Positions 5,803 through 11,552 of a stretch of 11,552 nt of DNA are shown here, piece by piece. Numbering within the stretch: position 1 is the stretch's first letter; every line of letters begins with the position of its first letter. The notes under the pieces were generated by a model that was given only the letters and a program-made list of their open reading frames with translations, ran no database searches and was not told the DNA's origin. Made by a program: the position numbers and the translations under genes. Source of the stretch: Deltaproteobacteria bacterium (GTDB lineage: Bacteria; Bdellovibrionota; UBA1018); the NCBI GenBank assembly GCA_016194835.1, contig JACQAU010000077.1, positions 1 to 11,552 of the forward strand, read 5' to 3'.

Positions 5803-6719
5803 AAAGTTATTATAGCACTATTCTTCAAGAGGAAACCTCGATCGTCAATTAAAAACTGTTTATTTACTAGATTTTTTAAATTTGTAAAGAACTTATTAGT
5901 GTTCCATTCGTTTAATAGTGCCCAATTTAGCAAATCTTCTACTTGTACACCACCAAAGTCAGCAATAAGCTGATGCGTTTTTTCAAGCATTTTCTTTTCA
6001 TCTTGTGTGAGTGTTTCTAAAGAAAAAACTTGTTTTTTTGGTAAATTCAAAACTTCAAGCCATGTTGAGCCTAAGCTATGCATTCCCCAAAAAGGCAGTG
6101 CGCAATAATTATCTAAAAGATTTTGATTTCCTCTGAGATAATCGTCGTTAGGATAGCAAGGGGTTGCGTAGCAGTTTTTCTCAAACTCTCGTGCCCAGGC
6201 TGCAGTATTAAGTGCCCCTGATTTTTGAGGTGCTTCGACTATCCAAGTTGCTTTTGCAAGTCCAGCAATTAGGCGATTTCTTTCTAAAAACAGATGTCGC
6301 TTTATTTTTATTCCCAAAGGATATTCTGATAGTATTAGTCCATCATGTGATAAAATTTTGTCTTTGAGTTCTTTGTGTTCGTCCGGATAACAGACATCCA
6401 GTCCGGAAGCCATAACGGCTATTGTGGATAATTCTGTTTCAAGGGCAGCTATATGGGCACAGCCGTCAATACCTTTGGCAAAACCTGAAATAATGATCAA
6501 ATCAGATCCTCTGAGGTCAAACACTGATTTTTTGACGATTTCTAGGGACTTTCGTGTAGGGTGTCGAGTGCCTACAATTGCAAGGCCGTACTCTGGTAGT
6601 CTGTCTAAAAGTTTTAAAGCCTTTTTAGATCCTTGCACATATAAGACATTGGGCGAGAAATCTACTTTCCAAAATTTACTAATTTGTTTTTTAGATAAAG
6701 TAATAGATATTGTGTTCAT
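5799..6719 (-). CDS. dprA: DNA processing protein DprA (Smf)
   Basis: DprA binds incoming single-stranded DNA and loads RecA during transformation; it is also widespread in bacteria not known to be competent. The 306-aa protein shows the family's Rossmann-like fold: LAIVGTRHPTRKS (46-58), SGFAKGIDGCAHIAAL (78-93), IAVMASGLDVCYPDEH (100-115), SEYPLG (131-136) and FLERNRLIAGLAKATWIVEAPQ (144-165) followed by SGALNTAAWA (167-176). Residues from about 235 to 306 fit a winged-helix-like C-terminal domain. The N-terminal SAM-like domain of longer DprA proteins seems absent, leaving about 40 residues before the core. The usual Pro-Gly after the last core strand is replaced (YATPCYP). The ATG has only a weak AAG upstream. 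It lies 44 bp after the LysM gene and overlaps topA by 4 bases, the common dprA-topA pairing. Confidence 0.9.
   Translation of the reverse strand: MNTISITLSKKQISKFWKVDFSPNVLYVQGSKKALKLLDRLPEYGLAIVGTRHPTRKSLEIVKKSVFDLRGSDLIIISGFAKGIDGCAHIAALETELSTIAVMASGLDVCYPDEHKELKDKILSHDGLILSEYPLGIKIKRHLFLERNRLIAGLAKATWIVEAPQKSGALNTAAWAREFEKNCYATPCYPNDDYLRGNQNLLDNYCALPFWGMHSLGSTWLEVLNLPKKQVFSLETLTQDEKKMLEKTHQLIADFGGVQVEDLLNWALLNEWNTNKFFTNLKNLVNKQFLIDDRGFLLKNSAIITL
5809..5817 (-). promoter_or_regulatory. Possible extended -10 promoter directly before topA
   Basis: The minus strand reads TGCTATAAT, a perfect extended -10, inside the last codons of dprA. No convincing -35 is visible. Initiation about 7 nt downstream would fall at or next to the A of the topA ATG at 5802, giving a nearly leaderless mRNA. 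Chance occurrence in AT-rich DNA cannot be excluded. Confidence 0.35.
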
Positions 6720-6763
6720 GTCTTAATTCTAGAGCAAGTTTTATGCCAGTTTATAGAAGCATA

Positions 6764-8353
6764 TTATTCTGCTGGTGGTGGAGGCTCTGGAGGAGGCAAA
6801 GATTCATCGTCTAAAGATTGTGCGTCATTAGTAGGAGGCTCTTGAGCAGGAGGCTCTGGTGATTTCTTTTCTGGTTTTTTTATGGGTTCTTCTGTTTTTG
6901 TAGTTTCTTCAGGCTCTTCTAAAGATTGTGGTTCTGCAGTTGGTGGTGCAGGTGGGACTGGCTCTTGTTTAAGAGTGTCTTCTGGAGGATTGTTTTTCCA
7001 TTTTTCAAGTTGTTTTAATTCTCTTTTTTCTTTATCGCTAAGCTCGTTCCCGTCATCTAAATTATCGAGATCGTCAATATCTTGAGTAGTTGGAGCAGGA
7101 ATAGCGCCGGTGCCTAACGCTTTTTCTAATATACCTTTATTTTTTAAGATGTCTGAAACGTCTGTCAAAAGAATTAAAGGAGCGTCTTGATAAATTGGAT
7201 TTATGCTTTTAATCACAAGTCCCGCTGAGTATTCTTCAGAGACATAAACTACTAATATATCAGCATTGATAATAAAATTTTCATTCGTAATAAAGTTCAA
7301 TGTCAAAGGATCGCGATGCTGATAAGCCCTAAAGACCATGCCTTGTTTAACACCATCGGTTGATCCCCTATCAATAAAAACTTGTTTGTGTTGAGCTGCG
7401 ACAGTGGTCATAAGATCCTTATCTAATATAAGTGCGGCTTCTAATGCCTCGGGAGCTGGAATTGGAGTAATGTTTTTCGCTTTTGGCGGTAGTGGAATTA
7501 TAAAATTATTTCTTTTTATAGGGGAGTATCCGTTTAAAAGTTTGCCAATATATAAATCGTCTTGAAATCCTGCAATCTCCACTTTAGCTAAAATATGGTA
7601 GGAGTAGCCTTTTCGGTCTGATTGTTTTGTTGATAAAGTAGTTGGTTTTTCCGTTATTGCATAGACTTCGCCTTTGTTTAATTTTTTATTACTTTCAATG
7701 AACACAGTATCTGTTAAACCTAAAAAAGCCGCGGGTGTTGTAGCGGCAATGATTGTGCCTAAACTCTCTATGGTCTCATGCGATGGAATAGCTAGAAGTT
7801 CAAAACCAGTGTGAACCTGAAAGCTGATTTTGCTTCTTCGATCAAACCCATCTGCGTCAACGTACTGTGAAAGTTGTGCAGGAACTACTTCCCAACTTTG
7901 TTGTGGTAAAAGCTTCCATTCGGTAGATGTACCATGACTGAGTTGGACAATATTTTCTACTGTTTGGTTTTCCAGTTGTACAGTTTTGCTATCAAGAGTC
8001 TGGGCTTCCTTGAGTGCAACTTGTGGCAGTGAAGCTCCAGAGCCTAAAGTAAATGCAATGAGGTTTTTAGGGTTAATCCTGTGAGGATTTGTAATTAATT
8101 TGTTATTAAGTGCCCAGATTTTTGGCCAATACCTTGGGTCTCCAAAGAGTTTTTTTGAAATATCCCATAGTGTGTCGCCTTTTAATATTTCGTAATTATA
8201 GCTAATTTTATCCGAAGCAATAGTTTTCCATTCTTCATTTGAGATAGCTTTTAAGAAATGTGCAATTTTTTTAGTTTCTTCTTCTGGCGCGGGAGGTTTT
8301 GAGGCTAGTGTAGTGATAGAAATAAATAAGATGAAAAAAGGGATTATTTTCAT
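6764..8353 (-). CDS. LysM-domain envelope protein with Pro/Glu-rich C-terminal tail
   Basis: The 529-aa protein starts with a signal peptide (MKIIPFFILFISITTLAS, about 1-18). One LysM domain lies at about 53-104 (YEILKGDTLWDISKKLFGD, then YWPKIWALN and NPHRINPKNLIAF), of the long type with a WPKIW insert seen in Gram-negative envelope proteins. LysM binds peptidoglycan or related glycans. The middle (about 130-410) is globular and unassigned; VFIDRGSTDGVKQGMVF (325-341) resembles small beta-barrel modules that end envelope proteins. From about 420 the chain is acidic, then Pro/Glu/Lys-rich and probably disordered, ending in PPPEPPPPAE. It starts inside the stop of the TPR gene (ATGA, 8353-8350), so the two are translationally coupled and may act together at the cell wall. 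The ATG has only a weak purine-rich AAGAA upstream. Confidence 0.8.
   Translation of the reverse strand: MKIIPFFILFISITTLASKPPAPEEETKKIAHFLKAISNEEWKTIASDKISYNYEILKGDTLWDISKKLFGDPRYWPKIWALNNKLITNPHRINPKNLIAFTLGSGASLPQVALKEAQTLDSKTVQLENQTVENIVQLSHGTSTEWKLLPQQSWEVVPAQLSQYVDADGFDRRSKISFQVHTGFELLAIPSHETIESLGTIIAATTPAAFLGLTDTVFIESNKKLNKGEVYAITEKPTTLSTKQSDRKGYSYHILAKVEIAGFQDDLYIGKLLNGYSPIKRNNFIIPLPPKAKNITPIPAPEALEAALILDKDLMTTVAAQHKQVFIDRGSTDGVKQGMVFRAYQHRDPLTLNFITNENFIINADILVVYVSEEYSAGLVIKSINPIYQDAPLILLTDVSDILKNKGILEKALGTGAIPAPTTQDIDDLDNLDDGNELSDKEKRELKQLEKWKNNPPEDTLKQEPVPPAPPTAEPQSLEEPEETTKTEEPIKKPEKKSPEPPAQEPPTNDAQSLDDESLPPPEPPPPAE
6810..6930. repeat. Direct repeat in the tail of the LysM gene
   Basis: The 13-mer TCTAAAGATTGTG occurs at 6810-6822 and 6918-6930, exactly 108 bp (36 codons) apart, encoding the shared Gln-Ser-Leu motif (476-478 and 512-514) followed by acidic residues. 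Short GGAGGCTCT units also recur nearby. The proline-rich tail probably grew by in-frame duplication. Confidence 0.45.
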
Positions 8354-9009
8354 AATGATTTTTCTTCTTTCTCTAGAACGGGAACTGTTGGTGGAGGGTT
8401 ATCCAGTGGAATAGGAGTTTGTGGCTCTTCTACTTTTGATTCTTTAATTGGTTCATGTTTGATCGTTTCTGGTGGTATTGCAGCAGCAGGAGAAGTTGGA
8501 AATAGCGTAAATAGTAGATGTTTGTATCTGGTTGCATTTTCAGTGTGATTTAGTTTTTCTTCTAACAGAGCTACTTGTCTTAAGGTTTCAGAAATACTAG
8601 AACTTGTATTATAGAGTTTGATGACTTTTAAGTATTCTTGTAAAGCTAGTTGATGGTCATTTTTTTGAAAATAGCAATCACCGATATAAAACTGTGCATC
8701 ACCGGCTAAGATATGGTCTGGATTTTTTTCTATAAAAGATGAGAAAGCTAAAATGGCTTCAGAATATTTTTTAGCACGATATAATAAAATGGCTTCTCTA
8801 TAATTTTGTAATGTTGCATTTTGTACAAAACCTGATTCTGGATCTTGTGTGGATTCTTTTAGTTCAGGACTTGCTCCGTGATTTTGTGTGGGTTCTTCAG
8901 TTATTGTTACTGTTTTTATTTTTTGAGAGACATCTTGTGGGGTTATTTTTGTTAATTTTAATTCTAAGTCATCAATTTTCTTTGTGAGGATTTCGATGGT
9001 TTTTTGCAT
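8350..9009 (-). CDS. CpoB/YbgF-like TPR protein with N-terminal coiled coil
   Basis: From ATG 9009-9007 the product is 219 aa. Residues 1-22 form a leucine-heptad coiled coil. From about 68 to 172 there are TPR-type helices in the CpoB/YbgF pattern: YREAILLYRAKKYSEAILAF, then AQFYIGDCYFQKNDHQLALQEY, ending FPTSPAAA as family members end with a yPxSxAA motif. CpoB proteins coordinate outer-membrane constriction with peptidoglycan synthesis. The tail (175-219) is Pro/Glu-rich like that of the LysM partner. Oddly, no signal peptide is visible with any start. The frame stays open to a GTG at 9120, but that overlaps the divergent DUF4911 gene. A TTG at 9054 has GGAG 7 nt upstream and is a real alternative, while the ATG at 9009 has AAGAG too close. 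A possible TTGACA (9054-9049)/CAGAAT promoter fits the ATG start. It is the first gene of the unit that ends with topA. Confidence 0.72.
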   Translation of the reverse strand: MQKTIEILTKKIDDLELKLTKITPQDVSQKIKTVTITEEPTQNHGASPELKESTQDPESGFVQNATLQNYREAILLYRAKKYSEAILAFSSFIEKNPDHILAGDAQFYIGDCYFQKNDHQLALQEYLKVIKLYNTSSSISETLRQVALLEEKLNHTENATRYKHLLFTLFPTSPAAAIPPETIKHEPIKESKVEEPQTPIPLDNPPPTVPVLEKEEKSL

Positions 9010-9032
9010 CTCTTGCGTTTTGAGGGATTCTG

Positions 9033-9236
9033 TTGAAACGTATACGGGTGTCAAAAAAAGACTCCGCCTTTGTTTATGCCGTATTAGAATCACATGAGGG
9101 GATTTGTAGCTATTCGACACTTGATTTCAATTTACAGGATAATTTTCGTGATTTAGAGCTTGCAATACCTGTTTCTATGGAATCAGAATGCCGCGAGGTA
9201 TTAAAACAGTTGGGAGAATTTATTTATGACATCTAG
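9033..9236 (+). CDS. DUF4911-like small protein
   Basis: The 67-aa protein begins at TTG 9033, chosen because GAGGG (9022-9026) lies 6 nt upstream. A GTG at 9048 has no such site. The pattern (basic start, Lys-Lys-Asp, then FVYAVLESHEGICSYSTLD, and a hydrophobic ELAIPVSM strand) resembles DUF4911, a family of about 70 aa known mainly from Deltaproteobacteria. The assignment is from memory of the family. It has no signal peptide or membrane segment, so is probably cytoplasmic. It overlaps tldD by 11 bases in another frame, with the tldD Shine-Dalgarno inside it, so the two are co-translated and may share a role. Molecular function is unknown. Its start is 23 bp from that of the divergent TPR gene. 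Confidence 0.7.
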   Translation: MKRIRVSKKDSAFVYAVLESHEGICSYSTLDFNLQDNFRDLELAIPVSMESECREVLKQLGEFIYDI

Positions 9237-10689
9237 TTTGGCTAAGGAACTCGAAAGGTTTCATCTTAAACAAGAAGAAATAGAGATTTCATTGCGCGAA
9301 GCATTAAAAAATGGTGGTACTTTGTCAGAATTGTTTTTTGAGGATGTTTCGTCCACTCAGGTGCTTTTAGAAAATGGCGCAGTGGATCGAGTCATGGATG
9401 GAGTTGATTGTGGAGTTGGGTTGAGACTTGTTGCACAGAATCATACTTATTATGGGTACACAACCAAGCTGAATGGCAAGTCACTTTTAGAATTAGCTCA
9501 AACCGTATCGCAAGCAGTTTTAAACAATAAGAATTTGCAGACTCATAAAAAAATTTCTTGGCAGCCAAGTAAACAAAATAATACAGAGATTCTAAATTAT
9601 GCAATTCATACATCTCCAAGAGAATGGTCTATTGAACAAAAAGTAAAGATTTTACAAAGAGCAGACACAACAGTTTGGAAGGAACTCAAAGAAACTACAC
9701 ATGTGACATGTGTTTGGGGTGATTTACAAAGAAAAATTTTAGTTATTAATAGTGATGGAGTTTTTGCTCCTTGTGAAAAGACGTATCTACAAGTTTATGT
9801 GCAAGTAGTTGGCAAAAAAGATGACAGGGTCGAATCGGCTCATCAAATCAAGGGCGGTTTTATTGGAGTCGAATTTTTTGAAGCCACACCCCCCGAAGCT
9901 ATGGGTAAGGAGGCTGCAAGAAGAGTTGGGGTGTTATTGAAGTCCAAGCCTGCTCCATCAGGAACAATGCCGGTTGTTTTATCTTCAGAAGCTGGAGGTA
10001 CTATGATTCACGAAGCAGTCGGACATGGTTTAGAGGCTGATTTGGCATGCAATGGTCTTTCTGTGTATCAAAACAAACTAGGACAGTCTGTGGCCTCTCC
10101 TCTTGTCACTGTTATTGATGATGGAACAATACCTAAATTTCGTGGCAGTTTTTCTTACGATGATGAAGCTTGGCCGTCTCAAAAAAATATTCTTATTGAG
10201 AATGGTATTCTTAAGTCTTATATGGTGGATCGCTTATCGGCATTTAAATTTGATCTCATGGCAACAGGAAATGGCCGTAGAGAGTCATTTAGACATAAAC
10301 CGATTGTGCGTATGACAAATACTTATATTGCACCAGGAACTGATGACCCCATAAAAATACTAGAAAATACTAAATGGGGCATTTTTGTAAAAGCAATGGG
10401 TGGAGGACAGGTCAATACAGTTACAGGAGATTTTGTTTTTGCTGTAATTGAGGCTTATTTAATTCGTGACGGAAAACTTGGTGAGCCAATTAGAGGCGCT
10501 ACTTTAGTTGGTAACGGTCCAAAGGTTTTATCCATGATTGATCGGGTGGGGAGTGATTTAGAGTTTGTAGTTGGTACCTGTGGAAAAGACGGACAGGGAG
10601 CACCAGTGACTTCAGGACAGCCGACACTACGAATTACAGAACTTACAGTAGGCGGAGAGGTGCCGATACAGGAGTATTGGAAATTGTAG
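9226..10689 (+). CDS. tldD: TldD metalloprotease
   Basis: TldD pairs with TldE/PmbA to form a cytoplasmic zinc metalloprotease that cleaves unfolded peptides; in E. coli it matures microcin B17 and degrades the CcdA antitoxin. The 487-aa protein has the zinc motif HEAVGH (262-267, HExxxH) within a Gly-rich TMIHEAVGHGLEAD segment. Cys452 in GTCGKDGQGAPVTSGQP is in the place of the third zinc ligand. RGSFSYDDEAWPSQ (306-319) and MGGGQVNTVTGDF (391-403) are also typical. Length is normal. The ATG has GGGAG (9212-9216) 9 nt upstream, inside the DUF4911-like gene. No tldE partner lies in the window, so it must be elsewhere or absent. The stop lies 2 bp from the convergent small membrane-peptide gene. 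Confidence 0.95.
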   Translation: MTSSLAKELERFHLKQEEIEISLREALKNGGTLSELFFEDVSSTQVLLENGAVDRVMDGVDCGVGLRLVAQNHTYYGYTTKLNGKSLLELAQTVSQAVLNNKNLQTHKKISWQPSKQNNTEILNYAIHTSPREWSIEQKVKILQRADTTVWKELKETTHVTCVWGDLQRKILVINSDGVFAPCEKTYLQVYVQVVGKKDDRVESAHQIKGGFIGVEFFEATPPEAMGKEAARRVGVLLKSKPAPSGTMPVVLSSEAGGTMIHEAVGHGLEADLACNGLSVYQNKLGQSVASPLVTVIDDGTIPKFRGSFSYDDEAWPSQKNILIENGILKSYMVDRLSAFKFDLMATGNGRRESFRHKPIVRMTNTYIAPGTDDPIKILENTKWGIFVKAMGGGQVNTVTGDFVFAVIEAYLIRDGKLGEPIRGATLVGNGPKVLSMIDRVGSDLEFVVGTCGKDGQGAPVTSGQPTLRITELTVGGEVPIQEYWKL

Positions 10690-10691
10690 TT

Positions 10692-10823
10692 TCAGTCTTC
10701 AAAAAGACTGGTACGTTTTCCTTCTTCTATAAGAAATTTACCTCTTTCTGGAAAATGCCAAAGTTTTCCACCTACGACTGTTGCAAAAATCAATGATATT
10801 AATATAAAATATGCCAGCCTCAT
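10692..10823 (-). CDS. Small 43-aa membrane peptide coupled to the TadB/C-like gene
   Basis: The gene starts at ATG 10823-10821, which overlaps the stop of the preceding pilus gene as ATGA and has AGAAGG (10835-10830) 6 nt upstream. A longer frame from 10904 exists but lies wholly inside the pilus gene and is rejected. The product has one hydrophobic segment (residues 4-19, LAYFILISLIFATVVG), then a short polar, charged tail ending in SLFED. It could be a single-pass inner-membrane peptide or have a cleaved signal. No family is recognised; the coupling suggests it belongs to the pilus locus. Its last codons overlap the terminator hairpin. Confidence 0.65.
   Translation of the reverse strand: MRLAYFILISLIFATVVGGKLWHFPERGKFLIEEGKRTSLFED
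10693..10718 (+). terminator. Hairpin between convergent tldD and the pilus locus
   Basis: CAGTCTT (10693-10699) and AAGACTG (10704-10710) form a perfect 7-bp stem with loop CAAA, beginning 3 nt after the tldD stop. TTTT follows at 10715-10718 after a short gap, so it is a moderate intrinsic terminator for tldD. On the minus strand the same hairpin covers the last codons and stop of the small peptide gene, followed only by AAA, so termination in that direction is less certain. Confidence 0.5.
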
Positions 10824-11552
10824 AAGAAACCTTCTAATCCTATTTCTAAGAAACTTAGATATAATCCAGTAGCCAAAAGACCAAACAGAGATGGAGCTAC
10901 ACAAAAAAATAGTGGTTTCAAAGCTTGTACTGGCAGTATAGCCAGTTCTTTTTGGATATTGGCTCTCAAATCATCTCTGAAAGAAATAAGTAAAGTTTCT
11001 ATTTGTTCTAAACATGGACGGCCTTCGACTATATTTTGGCTCAGAATTTTTCTGGCTTGATCCCCTAGGTTTAAAATATAAGCACGTGCGCTATCACTTC
11101 TTTTATAATTATGTGGAGGATCCCATATTGAAAATCCCCATTTTTCAGATAGCTCTGGTGATTCTTGATACAATTTCTCACAGCTTTTGGTCCATGCTAA
11201 GTCCACGGGGATACCAGTGCGCACGAATGCTAAAAACCGCTCTAGAGCACACTGTGAACTCAAAATCCATGCTCTTTCAGATCCTCTAAGACCGCCCCAT
11301 CTGGCTCGTTCAGATATTTTCATAAGCCAAATCGTTGCACATAACGACAACGCAACAGAAAAACCACAAACACAGATCCAAAGCCCATAATGAATTTTTA
11401 TTGCAGGTAAAAGCAAATATAGGGAAATCCCAAAAAGAGGAACTAAAGCAGCACACACAACAGACTGTGCTAGAGCCTGAACTGATTTTGCACGTGCTTC
11501 TTTTAAAAATTCGCTATGTTCTTGAGCTAGTTTCCTAATTCTTTTTATAGTG
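10820..11552 (-). CDS. Partial TadB/TadC-like (T2SSF) pilus-assembly membrane protein
   Basis: The reading frame is open to the right edge (first complete codon at 11551-11549), so the N-terminus is missing. A GTG at 11458 would cut off conserved-looking sequence (KRIRKLAQEHSEFLKEARAK) and is not the start. The 243 visible residues have a basic amphipathic stretch, two membrane segments (about 30-51 and 53-76), a cytoplasmic helical region (about 80-205) with a GSERAWILSSQCALERFLAF-type T2SSF pattern, and a hydrophobic C-terminus from about 210 (ALKPLFFCVAPSLFGLLATG). Ending in a Pro-Leu-Phe-Phe-x-x-x-x-Pro-Ser-Leu-Phe segment is typical of TadC. Such proteins form the inner-membrane platform of Tad/Flp pili. 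TadB versus TadC cannot be decided from this part. The small 43-aa gene is coupled to its stop. Confidence 0.65.
   Translation of the reverse strand, partial: TIKRIRKLAQEHSEFLKEARAKSVQALAQSVVCAALVPLFGISLYLLLPAIKIHYGLWICVCGFSVALSLCATIWLMKISERARWGGLRGSERAWILSSQCALERFLAFVRTGIPVDLAWTKSCEKLYQESPELSEKWGFSIWDPPHNYKRSDSARAYILNLGDQARKILSQNIVEGRPCLEQIETLLISFRDDLRANIQKELAILPVQALKPLFFCVAPSLFGLLATGLYLSFLEIGLEGFL

Noticed and set aside
6882..7085. Gly/Ser-rich plus-strand frame over the LysM gene tail
   Set aside because: It is the antisense reading of the Pro/Glu-rich tail, so the low complexity is explained by the real gene.
9055..9120. Upstream extension of the TPR gene to a GTG at 9120
   Set aside because: It has no Shine-Dalgarno, no signal peptide, and lies antisense over the supported DUF4911-like gene.
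10824..10904. Longer N-terminus for the 43-aa peptide gene
   Set aside because: This part lies entirely within the TadB/C-like coding region in another frame, and the ATGA overlap with its own Shine-Dalgarno decides for 10823.
1..11552. CRISPR array, tRNA/rRNA, insertion sequence, phage or defence system
   Set aside because: No regularly spaced repeats, tRNA-like folds, transposase motifs or nuclease/defence domains were seen on either strand.

Overview
The window is AT-rich, Gram-negative-type chromosomal DNA dominated by housekeeping and cell-envelope genes. The combination of a DUF4911-like small protein next to tldD, a CpoB-like TPR protein coupled to a LysM protein, a dprA-topA pair and a TadB/TadC-like pilus gene suggests a low-GC relative of the Deltaproteobacteria/Bdellovibrionota. 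That placement is an inference from family content. No mobile element, CRISPR array, tRNA or rRNA was found.

Layout, left to right. (1) 1-315, minus: 5' part of a small exported, probably lipid-anchored protein with a calcium-loop-like acidic motif; it runs off the left edge. (2) 316-554: non-coding, with three short palindromes and a possible promoter. (3) 555-1874, minus: NAD-type glutamate dehydrogenase (Glu/Leu/Phe/Val family). (4) 1875-1973: divergent promoter region with a perfect 18-bp palindrome. (5) 1974-3095, plus: D-alanine--D-alanine ligase. (6) 3162-3611, plus: small secreted four-cysteine protein of unknown function. (7) 9009 down to 3632, minus: a tightly packed unit of CpoB/YbgF-like TPR protein, LysM envelope protein, dprA and topA, with 4-base ATGA start/stop overlaps at two of the three junctions. 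(8) 9033-10689, plus: DUF4911-like small protein and tldD, overlapping by 11 bases. (9) 11552 down to 10692, minus: the 3' part of a TadB/TadC-like (T2SSF) pilus-assembly membrane protein, with a 43-codon membrane peptide coupled to its end.

The most interesting signal is in topA. Its catalytic core (612 codons) and its three C-terminal zinc ribbons lie in two reading frames offset by -1. Inside the only 118-nt window where the frame change can happen are two in-register slippery heptamers: A AAA AAG, the dnaX type, and A AAA AAT, 51 nt later. A small hairpin lies between them. Slipping at either one joins the core to complete zinc fingers, giving a 723-aa protein if it happens at the first. 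The alternatives are a true one-base deletion or a homopolymer sequencing error (six A where seven would restore the frame).

The genes combine peptidoglycan precursor synthesis (ddl), envelope organisation (TPR and LysM proteins), DNA uptake/recombination and supercoiling (dprA, topA), nitrogen metabolism (gdh), peptide/protein maturation (tldD) and pilus assembly.
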